A stretch of DNA of 24,452 nucleotides from Bacteroidaceae bacterium (GTDB lineage Bacteria; Bacteroidota; Bacteroidia; Bacteroidales; Bacteroidaceae), in contig JAFYYO010000387.1 of NCBI GenBank assembly GCA_017557475.1, forward strand, positions 1 to 24,452, read 5' to 3'. Under the pieces are notes generated by a model. The model saw nothing but the letters and a program-made list of their open reading frames with translations, ran no database searches and had not been told where the DNA came from. Position 1 is the first letter of the stretch; each line of letters starts with the position of its first letter. A program made the position numbers and the translations under genes. Positions 6,875-13,480 of this stretch are shown here, in pieces.

Positions 6875-9404
6875 CGGTAGAAAACTATTGCAGGGAGCCC
6901 TCGTCGTGGGGCTCTTTGCTTTTATTTGTGCGCTGACGGCTTGTACGGACAGAGAGGAGGCAGAGGTGCAGGATGCTCTCGACTTCCTGTATGCGGGTAT
7001 GCCACTGCCCGACAGCGTGGATTACTCTCGCGAGTTCTGGGAAGCTAACGTGAAGGTGGCGCTGAAAGCGCGTCATGAGATGCCTTGGGGCGAGAAGGTG
7101 CCAGGCAGGGAATGGCGGCACTTTGTGCTTCCTTTGCGTGTCAACAATGAGGACCTCGACTCGTTCCGCATTGTCTATTACGACGAGTTGAAGGAACGCG
7201 TGAAAGGCAAGACGATGTATGCTGCCGTGCTCGAGGTGAACCATTGGTGTCACGAGCATGTCTCTTATCAACCCAGCGACAGCCGAACCTCTTCGCCGAT
7301 GAACACACTTCGCTCTGCCATAGGGCGTTGCGGAGAAGAGAGCACCTTCACAGTCACTGCGCTTCGTACCATCGGCATCCCTGCCCGTCAGGTCTATACG
7401 CCTCGTTGGGCCCACACAGACGACAACCATGCCTGGGTGGAGGCTTGGGTCGATGGCACTTGGTACTTCTTGGGTGCCTGCGAGCCTGAGCCGTTGTTGA
7501 ACCTCGCTTGGTTCAACGAGCCGGCCAGCAGAGGTATGCTCATGCACACGAAAGCCTTTGGTGATTACACTGGGCCAGAGGAAGTGATGAACAAGACGGC
7601 GTGCTACACCGAGATAAACGTCACGAAGAATTATGTCGATGTGGCAACCATCATCGTTACCGTGCTTGGTCAGGACAGCCTTCCTGTCGAGGGAGCGACG
7701 GTAGATTACCGCCTCTATAACTATGCCGAGCTGTATCCAATTGCCACTAAGCAAAGCGATGTGAAGGGCAAGTCCTCGTTGACTTGCGGCAAAGGCGACC
7801 TCGTTGTCTGGGCAAGCAAAGACGGCAAGTTCGGCTTCAAGAAGGTGAGTGTCGGCAAAGATGCTTTGGCTACTATAGTTCTCGACAAGGACAGCACCTA
7901 CACCGCTTCACTTGAACTCGACCTGATGCCGCCTTTCGGCAAGGACAACAAGCCTGAGGTGAGTGTAGAGGCAAAGCGCACAAATCAGAAGCGTCTTGCG
8001 GAGGAAGACAGCATTCGCATCGCCTACATGAAGCAAGCCTTCTGCCAGAATGCCGAGCCCAACAGCCCTGAAGCGCTGGCACGAGCCAATTGGCGAACCA
8101 TCGAAGCCTTCAAGAAGCAGACAGACAAACAGCTTGCCGATGAGATCCTCGCAACTCTCTCAAAGAAAGACTATAGGGATGTCACGATGGATGTGCTGAT
8201 GGATGTGGCAGAGACCCTCTCTGACTCCCCAGAGGTGGAGGGGAGTCGCCGCTATGTTCTCTGTCCGAGGGTTGCGAATGAGCGTTTGACGCCGTATCGC
8301 AAGACGCTTTCCGAGTATTTCAAAGGCATGAGTGCAGAGGAACTTTTGCAGTGGGTGAAGGACAGCATCACAGTTGATGATACACGCAATCCGCAGCATC
8401 TCTGCATGAGTCCGCTTGGCGTGTTCCGCCACAGGACTTGCGACGCCCACAGCCGCGACATCTTCTTTGTGGCAGCGGCCCGCAGTATAGGCATTCCTGC
8501 TTGCATCGACGAGGTCACGGGAAAAGTGCAGTACCGGACCCCCCAACCCCCTTTAGGGGGAGATATGGGCAGTTGGGTGGATGTTTCGCTCTTGCTAAAA
8601 GAACTACCCCTAAAGGGGGATGGGGGGGCTGGAGGCTCGGCTGAACAAGCTCTTCTTCGTCTCTCATACACCGACCAAGCAGTCAAGGAGAACCCTTCCT
8701 ACTACTCGCATTTTGCTCTTTCGCGTATCGAAAATGGTCGTCCGAAGTTGCTGGAGTTCCCTGAGAACGCGACTTGGAAGGATACGTTTGCAGATGGCGT
8801 GCAGGTCGATGCAGGGCAATATATGCTTCTGAGTGGCACACGATTGGCAAATGGAGGTGTTTGGGCGAACCTCAACATCTTTAATGTCGCTGCACAGAAG
8901 CAACAAGCGGAACCGCTTCGTCTGCGTGCTGACGAAGAACACCTGCATGTTATCGGTAATTTCGACTGCGAGAACTACTTCACGAACGCAAAGGGTATAC
9001 ACAAGAAGATACTCGAGACGACTGGTCGCGGCTTCTATATCCTGGCTCTTATCCGTAGCAATCACGAGCCAAGCACGCACCTCTTGCACGATATGGAAGC
9101 GGCGAATATCCATTTTTCGCAGTGGTCGCAATGCTATCTCATGCTCTTCCCAAGCAAGGAAGACTATGCTAACTTCGACCGCAAGGACTTCGACGACCTG
9201 CCAGGCAATGTGCTCTTCGGCGTTGCCGACCCGGAGACAATCGAAGCGATGCACATCGAGGAACTCACTCACGGCAACCAAGAACTGCCCATCCTCATGC
9301 TTTGCGACACCTTCAATCGTGTTGTCTGGTTCCGTCAGGGCTATAACATCGGCCTTGCCGACCAGTTGATGGATGCTCTTCGAAAGGTTATCTTGGGAGA
9401 GTAG
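6864..9404 (+). CDS. Transglutaminase-like multidomain lipoprotein
   Basis: An 846-residue exported protein whose role is unknown. The hydrophobic N-terminus ends in a lipobox, LTAC (Cys 27), predicting lipid anchoring. A transglutaminase-core domain follows (about residues 115-210), with nucleophile Cys 156 in IGRCGEES, His 189 in DDNHAWVEAW, and LGACEPEP, where Glu 207 may stand in for the usual Asp. About 255-345 looks like a carboxypeptidase-regulatory/Ig-like fold. A second, degenerate core-like segment is near Cys 526 (HRTCDAHSRD, ARSIGIPA). The last 130 residues resemble a thioredoxin fold without CXXC. Residues about 559-588 are encoded by an inverted-repeat insert. Its ATG lies inside the end of the GH125 gene (11-nt overlap), indicating translational coupling with the mannosidases. 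Protease or glycopeptide-processing activity is possible but unproven. Confidence 0.85.
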   Translation: MLNNGRKLLQGALVVGLFAFICALTACTDREEAEVQDALDFLYAGMPLPDSVDYSREFWEANVKVALKARHEMPWGEKVPGREWRHFVLPLRVNNEDLDSFRIVYYDELKERVKGKTMYAAVLEVNHWCHEHVSYQPSDSRTSSPMNTLRSAIGRCGEESTFTVTALRTIGIPARQVYTPRWAHTDDNHAWVEAWVDGTWYFLGACEPEPLLNLAWFNEPASRGMLMHTKAFGDYTGPEEVMNKTACYTEINVTKNYVDVATIIVTVLGQDSLPVEGATVDYRLYNYAELYPIATKQSDVKGKSSLTCGKGDLVVWASKDGKFGFKKVSVGKDALATIVLDKDSTYTASLELDLMPPFGKDNKPEVSVEAKRTNQKRLAEEDSIRIAYMKQAFCQNAEPNSPEALARANWRTIEAFKKQTDKQLADEILATLSKKDYRDVTMDVLMDVAETLSDSPEVEGSRRYVLCPRVANERLTPYRKTLSEYFKGMSAEELLQWVKDSITVDDTRNPQHLCMSPLGVFRHRTCDAHSRDIFFVAAARSIGIPACIDEVTGKVQYRTPQPPLGGDMGSWVDVSLLLKELPLKGDGGAGGSAEQALLRLSYTDQAVKENPSYYSHFALSRIENGRPKLLEFPENATWKDTFADGVQVDAGQYMLLSGTRLANGGVWANLNIFNVAAQKQQAEPLRLRADEEHLHVIGNFDCENYFTNAKGIHKKILETTGRGFYILALIRSNHEPSTHLLHDMEAANIHFSQWSQCYLMLFPSKEDYANFDRKDFDDLPGNVLFGVADPETIEAMHIEELTHGNQELPILMLCDTFNRVVWFRQGYNIGLADQLMDALRKVILGE
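8539..8628. repeat. In-frame G/C-rich inverted-repeat pair inside the transglutaminase-like gene
   Basis: The left arm at 8539-8560 (CCCCCCAACCCCC, then TTTAGGGGG) and the right arm at 8607-8628 (CCCCTAAAGGGGG, then ATGGGGGGG) are reverse complements with one clear mismatch. They are separated by 46 nt of ordinary-looking coding sequence (GSWVDVSLL region). Each arm contains a smaller C-run/TAAA/G-run palindrome. The frame stays open through both arms, encoding Pro/Gly-rich peptides (RTPQPPLGGD and LPLKGDGGAGG). Confidence 0.85.
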
Positions 9405-9420
9405 GCAGCATGCATCTTAA

Positions 9421-9508
9421 AACTAGGCACGCCTAGTTGGCAAACTAGACGTGCCTAGTTGGCCAATTAGACGTGCCTAGTTTGCGAATTAGGCGTGGCT
9501 AATTTTTG
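9421..9508. repeat. 22-bp palindromic tandem array, locus 2
   Basis: Four contiguous units start at 9421, 9443, 9465 and 9487, each an 18-bp near-palindrome plus a 4-nt spacer (GGCA, GGCC, TGCG, TTTG). The first unit, AACTAGGCACGCCTAGTT, carries the core in inverted form (GCAC where the others have CGTG). The last unit ends in CTAATTTTTG, so its hairpin is followed by T residues like a weak intrinsic terminator. The array fills the gap between the convergent transglutaminase-like gene and the flippase gene, where no other terminator was seen. Confidence 0.92.
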
Positions 9509-9515
9509 AACACCC

Positions 9516-10940
9516 TTAAGTTATTGGTTTTCTTTTCAGTTCTTTCCAGTAGATTATGCCTGCAAATGTGAGGCAGAGAACTGTGCTGATAGCGAGATAA
9601 TTCCACTCGGGCCATTCTTTCGGAACCATTGCCATCACTCCATAGAACAGGGCTGCGACGAGGGTATAAAGTGCTATCGAGCGCATCGGGTAGGGGATGG
9701 GATTGAGTTTCTGCCCAACAAAATAGCTGAGGAGCATCGCCGTTCCGTATCCCGCGACACCGCCCCAAGCACAAGCCATATAGCTATATCGGGGAATGCC
9801 CCAAATGTTGATGGCGAGAAGCACGATGCATCCTGCCAAAGAGAACAGGGCTCCGAAGTAGGTTTTATCAATGAGTTTGTACCAGAAAGAAAGGTTAAAG
9901 TAGATGCCCATCATAATCTCGGCAGCCATCACAATTGGGATGACCTTCAATCCATCCCAGTAGTCCGAGCCAATCATATACTTCAAGATGGGCAAGTATC
10001 CCATTACTCCGAGGAAAGCAAGCAGGGTGAAGATGACGAAATACTTCATTCCGAGGGCATAGTACTCGTTCTTGTCCTGGTCCTTCGACTTGGCGAAGAC
10101 GATGGGTTCGTAGGCGAAACGGAACGCTTGAGTTATCATCGCCATAATCATAGCAATCTTAACGCAGCTCCCGTAAACACCCAACTCGACGTTCGCCTGA
10201 GCCTCGTCTGGATAAACCTTCGGGAAGAGAATCTTATCAGCTACTTGATTGAGGATTCCCATCACACTCAAAATGAGTATCGGCCACGAGTAGGAGAGCA
10301 TCCTTCGAAGCAGACTTCCGTCGAACTTCCAATGAATCTTGAACAGATCAGGAATGAAAAAGAGGGTGATGAAACTCGTGCAAAGCAGGTTGATGAAGAA
10401 GACATAGAAGACACTTGTCTTGCCGAGAAGGACGAAGAAAATGAGGTTGAGCGTAATGTTGAGGAAGATGAAGAGCATCTTCAACGACATGAAACGAATG
10501 GGACGATGTTGGAAACGAAGGAAGCAGAAAGGCAGTGCCTGCAAGGCATCCAAAGCAACTACGGTAGCCATCATCAGCAAGTATTCAGGATGTTCTGCAT
10601 ATCCGAGGTAGTTCGAAATGGGATCGATGAAGCCGAAAATAAGCAAAAGATAGATGGCTGTGAGGCTTCCCACCATAGCAAAGCCGGTTGAGAAGACGGT
10701 ATCGGGCTTCTCGCGCTCATCGTTGGCGAATCGGAAGAGCGTCGTCTCCATGCCGAAAGTCAATATGGCAAAGAACAAAGCGGTGTACGCATACATGTTC
10801 GTGTTCACACCATAGTCGCCAGAAGCTTTGGGCATGTAGTGTGTGTAGAGTGGGACGAGCAGGTAGTTGAGGAAACGACCCACGATGCTCGAGAGTCCGT
10901 ATATGGCCGTGTCTTTGGCCAGAGCTTTGAGGTTTGCCAT
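9516..10940 (-). CDS. Polysaccharide/lipopolysaccharide flippase (Wzx/MATE superfamily)
   Basis: A multi-pass inner-membrane protein of 474 residues, predicted to flip lipid-linked oligosaccharides across the cytoplasmic membrane. It opens with KALAKDTAIYGLSSIVGRF and LLVPLYTHYM, the usual first-helix pattern of Bacteroidetes oligosaccharide flippases. About 12-14 hydrophobic helices follow to the C-terminus. No glycosyltransferase genes lie next to it, so the substrate is unknown, although rfbA lies about 4.4 kb away. It is transcribed divergently from exonuclease III. The start at 10940 fits a TAACTTTG box about 25 nt upstream. Confidence 0.9.
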   Translation of the reverse strand: MANLKALAKDTAIYGLSSIVGRFLNYLLVPLYTHYMPKASGDYGVNTNMYAYTALFFAILTFGMETTLFRFANDEREKPDTVFSTGFAMVGSLTAIYLLLIFGFIDPISNYLGYAEHPEYLLMMATVVALDALQALPFCFLRFQHRPIRFMSLKMLFIFLNITLNLIFFVLLGKTSVFYVFFINLLCTSFITLFFIPDLFKIHWKFDGSLLRRMLSYSWPILILSVMGILNQVADKILFPKVYPDEAQANVELGVYGSCVKIAMIMAMITQAFRFAYEPIVFAKSKDQDKNEYYALGMKYFVIFTLLAFLGVMGYLPILKYMIGSDYWDGLKVIPIVMAAEIMMGIYFNLSFWYKLIDKTYFGALFSLAGCIVLLAINIWGIPRYSYMACAWGGVAGYGTAMLLSYFVGQKLNPIPYPMRSIALYTLVAALFYGVMAMVPKEWPEWNYLAISTVLCLTFAGIIYWKELKRKPIT

Positions 10941-10965
10941 AGTTAGCTTTAGCTGTTATTGCATG

Positions 10966-10996
10966 CAAAGTTACGAATTTCTTTTTGTAATACAAA
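10966..10996 (-). promoter_or_regulatory. Predicted promoter of the flippase gene
   Basis: Read on the minus strand, the -7 box TAACTTTG (10966-10973) and -33 box TTTG (10993-10996) are separated by 19 nt, a full match to the Bacteroidetes housekeeping consensus. It interleaves with the divergent exonuclease III promoter. Confidence 0.75.
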
Positions 10997-11014
10997 AGAA
11001 AAGTTGTATCTTTG
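10984..11014 (+). promoter_or_regulatory. Predicted promoter of the exonuclease III / cytochrome c maturation operon
   Basis: The -33 TTTG (10984-10987) and -7 TATCTTTG (11007-11014) are spaced by 19 nt. Expected transcription start is near 11020, about 20 nt before the ATG at 11039. This rules out a start codon at 11012, inside the -7 box. Confidence 0.8.
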
Positions 11015-11038
11015 CACTCAAAAGATAAATTACACCTT

Positions 11039-11791
11039 ATGAAATACGTCAGTTGGAACGTCAACGGCCTTCGTGCGGTTGTAGGGAAGAACTTCAAGGA
11101 AACGTTTGCACAGCTTGATGCCGACTTCGTCTGCCTCCAGGAAACAAAGTTGCAGGAAGGACAACTCGACCTGAACTTCCCTGGATATCAGTCCTTCTGG
11201 AACTACGCAGAGAAGAAAGGCTATTCGGGAACTGCGGTTTTCACTCGGAAGACGCCTCTTGCGGTAACTTACGGCATGGGCATCGAGGAGCACGACAACG
11301 AGGGTCGAATCATCACACTCGAGATGGAAGACCACTTCCTGGTGTGCGTCTATACCCCCAACAGCCAGGATGGATTGCGTCGGCTCAGTTACAGGATGGA
11401 TTGGGAGGATGCCTTCCGCCAGTATCTTCTCTCGCTTGACAAGAAGAAGCCGGTCGTCGTGTGTGGCGACATGAATGTGGCTCACGAGGAGATTGACCTG
11501 AAGAATCCGAAGACGAACCACATGAACGCGGGCTTCACGGATGAGGAAAGAGCGAAGATGACCACGTTGCTCGGCAGCGGATTCATCGATACGTTCCGTC
11601 ACTTCTATCCCAAAGTTACCGATCGCTACAGCTGGTGGAGCTACAGATTCCACGCTCGAGAGAAGAATGTAGGCTGGCGCATCGACTATTTCCTCGTGTC
11701 GAGTCGTCTCGCATCACGTTTGAAATCGGCCGACATACACGATGATATCATGGGCAGCGACCATTGTCCCGTGTCGCTTGAACTGGATTAG
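11039..11791 (+). CDS. xth: Exodeoxyribonuclease III (Xth/ExoA-type AP endonuclease)
   Basis: A DNA repair enzyme of the endonuclease/exonuclease/phosphatase family that cuts at abasic sites and trims 3' ends. The product from the ATG at 11039 has 250 residues, the usual length. It begins MKYVSWNVNGLRAV (the metal/active-site Asn in the WNVNG motif), then DADFVCLQETKLQ (catalytic Glu), VCGDMNVAHEEIDLKN (Asp and Asn) and the C-terminal GWRIDYFLVS and GSDHCPV (catalytic Asp-His). All key residues are present. A longer reading from a TTG at 11012 is rejected because it starts inside the promoter. The ResB-like gene begins 8 nt after the stop, so they are probably co-transcribed despite unrelated functions. 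Confidence 0.95.
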   Translation: MKYVSWNVNGLRAVVGKNFKETFAQLDADFVCLQETKLQEGQLDLNFPGYQSFWNYAEKKGYSGTAVFTRKTPLAVTYGMGIEEHDNEGRIITLEMEDHFLVCVYTPNSQDGLRRLSYRMDWEDAFRQYLLSLDKKKPVVVCGDMNVAHEEIDLKNPKTNHMNAGFTDEERAKMTTLLGSGFIDTFRHFYPKVTDRYSWWSYRFHAREKNVGWRIDYFLVSSRLASRLKSADIHDDIMGSDHCPVSLELD

Positions 11792-11799
11792 TTGGAAGG

Positions 11800-12663
11800 A
11801 TGAAGAAGTGGGGAATGGCTGAAGGCAGTGCTGTCTGCTGCGGATTGATTGCCGTCGGAATGCTCTTACAGCAGACGGCCGGACCGATTCGCTGGGACGT
11901 GATGGCTTGGCCACTCAATGTCATAGTGCTCGTCGCCCTGTTGCTCGGCATCCTGCTCATGCATCTGTTGCGCCACAAAGTACGCCTCTTCCACTGGATG
12001 GCAACGCTGCAGGCAGGCATTCCGGCAATAGTGGCTTGTGCCATGCTGACCGTCCTGATGGGAGTCACGCGGCAAGTCCCATCGGGACATCAGCCTACGG
12101 AACCCGTTGGCATTACCTCCATGCTCTCCTTTTGGCCGTTTGTGCTCTCATATCTCTGGCTTATGGTGCTCGTCGGAATGGCTTGCATGACCCGACTTCG
12201 CTTGCCTATATGGCCGCACATACCTTTTCTGCTCAATCATTTAGGCATCTTTATCGCCCTCGTAGCCGGCACTCTTGGCAACGCTGACATGCAGAGGTTG
12301 CAGATGATAGTGCAGGAGGGAAAGACCGAATGGCGGGCTGTCGATGCTCGGCACAGAGTGTATGAGTTACCTTTCAGCGTTGAGCTTCATGACTTCTCTA
12401 TCGTTGAGTCTCCGAAACTAAGCTATCAGTCCGACGTGACAGTCTCTACGAAGAGCGGCACTACTTTGCGCGACACGATTCGTGTGAACAAGCCTCTCTC
12501 CGTTCGAGGCTGGAAGATATATCAATACAGCTACGACGAGGCGAAGGGCAACGAGAGTGACATCAGCGTCTTCGAACTGGTGCGCGACCCCTGGCTGCCT
12601 TTCGTCTATCTCGGCATCTTCATGATGCTGGCAGGTGCAGTATGGCTGTTTGTAAAATGGTAA
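11800..12663 (+). CDS. ResB-like cytochrome c biogenesis protein
   Basis: ResB/Ccs1 proteins work with CcsA in System II cytochrome c maturation, delivering haem to apocytochromes outside the inner membrane. The 287-residue product has about four N-terminal membrane segments and a periplasmic domain (about residues 160-255). Its sequence there, YELPFSVELHDFSIVESPK and SVRGWKIYQYSYDE, is characteristic of ResB-like proteins, which have a conserved PLSVRGWKIYQ block. It ends in a final membrane helix (FVYLGIFMMLAGAVWLFV). It is shorter than classical ResB, as Bacteroidetes versions usually are. It lies 8 nt after exonuclease III and 15 nt before CcsA. No cytochrome c (CXXCH) gene is visible nearby. 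Confidence 0.82.
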   Translation: MKKWGMAEGSAVCCGLIAVGMLLQQTAGPIRWDVMAWPLNVIVLVALLLGILLMHLLRHKVRLFHWMATLQAGIPAIVACAMLTVLMGVTRQVPSGHQPTEPVGITSMLSFWPFVLSYLWLMVLVGMACMTRLRLPIWPHIPFLLNHLGIFIALVAGTLGNADMQRLQMIVQEGKTEWRAVDARHRVYELPFSVELHDFSIVESPKLSYQSDVTVSTKSGTTLRDTIRVNKPLSVRGWKIYQYSYDEAKGNESDISVFELVRDPWLPFVYLGIFMMLAGAVWLFVKW

Positions 12664-12678
12664 ATGGTTGAATGATAA

Positions 12679-13449
12679 ATGGTAACGTGGAATGACTTTT
12701 GGCTTTTTGCTCTGCCTGCATTGATATGCTGGGTTGTGGCGGCACTGCTGGCGCTTCGTGGCAAGTGGCATAAGACGGTCTATCTGCTGACCATCTGCGG
12801 TTTGCTTGTCTTCGGAACGTACATAGTCTTGATGTGGCACTCGTTGGAACGTCCGCCTTTGCGTACTATGGGCGAGACGAGGCTGTGGTATTCTTTCTTC
12901 CTACCTTTTGTGGGATTGATTACTTACGGTCGTTGGCGCTATCGTTGGATACTCCTGTTCAGCACTTTACTCAGCGCTGTCTTCATCTGCATCAACATCA
13001 TGAAGCCCGAGATACACAGCAAGGAGATGATGCCAGCCCTGCAGAGTCCCTGGTTTGCGCCGCACGTCATCATCTATATGTTTGCCTATGCCACGACGGG
13101 AGCTGCAACGCTTCTGTCGATTTGGCAACTCTTCCGCAAGGAGAAGGACTTGTCTGCTATCGACAACTTGACGCGTGTCGGCCTCTCGTTCCTTACCATC
13201 GGCATGCTCTTTGGAGCCTTATGGGCAAAGGAAGCTTGGGGAACTTATTGGTCGTGGGACCCCAAAGAGACGTGGGCAGCTGCCACTTGGCTCTGCTATC
13301 TCGTTTATGTTCATTGGCGCAGATGTCGTCCTTCGAGCCTTCGTCCTGCTTTGCTTTGGCAGATCATCTGCTTCCTCTGTCTGCAGATGTGTTGGTGGGG
13401 CATCAACTATTTGCCGTCTGCACAAGGCTTGAGCGTGCATACATACTAA
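12679..13449 (+). CDS. ccsA: CcsA-like cytochrome c biogenesis protein
   Basis: CcsA is the haem-handling integral membrane partner of ResB in System II cytochrome c maturation. The 256-residue product has about eight hydrophobic segments and the signature tryptophan-rich haem-binding segment WGTYWSWDPKETWA near residues 189-202. Conserved His residues flank it (FAPHVIIY upstream and SVHTY at the C-terminus). It is a complete single-domain CcsA. The order ResB, CcsA, alginate-export porin resembles, from memory, the genes following nrfHA in Bacteroides, but no nrfH or nrfA is present here. Confidence 0.9.
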   Translation: MVTWNDFWLFALPALICWVVAALLALRGKWHKTVYLLTICGLLVFGTYIVLMWHSLERPPLRTMGETRLWYSFFLPFVGLITYGRWRYRWILLFSTLLSAVFICINIMKPEIHSKEMMPALQSPWFAPHVIIYMFAYATTGAATLLSIWQLFRKEKDLSAIDNLTRVGLSFLTIGMLFGALWAKEAWGTYWSWDPKETWAAATWLCYLVYVHWRRCRPSSLRPALLWQIICFLCLQMCWWGINYLPSAQGLSVHTY

Positions 13450-13453
13450 ATAT

Positions 13454-13474
13454 AGGATTAAAGATTAAGGATTA
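13454..13474 (+). repeat. Short tandem RGATTAA filler between ccsA and the porin gene
   Basis: Three consecutive 7-mers (GGATTAA, AGATTAA, GGATTAA) fill most of the 31-nt gap. A comparable short repeat (AAATGGT twice) occurs between the ResB-like gene and ccsA around 12655-12685. No promoter was recognised here. Confidence 0.6.
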
Positions 13475-13480
13475 AGATAT

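Noticed and set aside
7320..7500. Calling the lipoprotein a peptide:N-glycanase
   Set aside because: GRCGE plus a downstream His is shared by many transglutaminase-fold proteins, and the third acidic residue is ambiguous (Glu 207). Only a hypothesis is recorded.
8539..8628. Insertion sequence
   Set aside because: The inverted repeats are 46 nt apart, no transposase fits between them, and there is no clear target-site duplication.
9421..9508. CRISPR array
   Set aside because: The period is only 22 bp, there are no unique spacers (4-nt gaps), units are palindromic and variable, and no cas genes are present.
10128..10691. A 187-residue, highly charged open frame on the plus strand
   Set aside because: It lies antisense inside the flippase gene, and its Glu/Lys-rich composition is what the complement of membrane-protein codons produces. 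The minus-strand frame gives a clear family match.
11012..11038. TTG start giving exonuclease III nine extra residues
   Set aside because: The codon lies within the predicted -7 box, and the family normally begins at the MKYVSWNVNG position (ATG at 11039).
12834..13475. A 213-codon plus-strand frame overlapping ccsA
   Set aside because: It is out of frame with ccsA, which carries the WSWDPKE haem motif. The alternative frame has no recognisable features.
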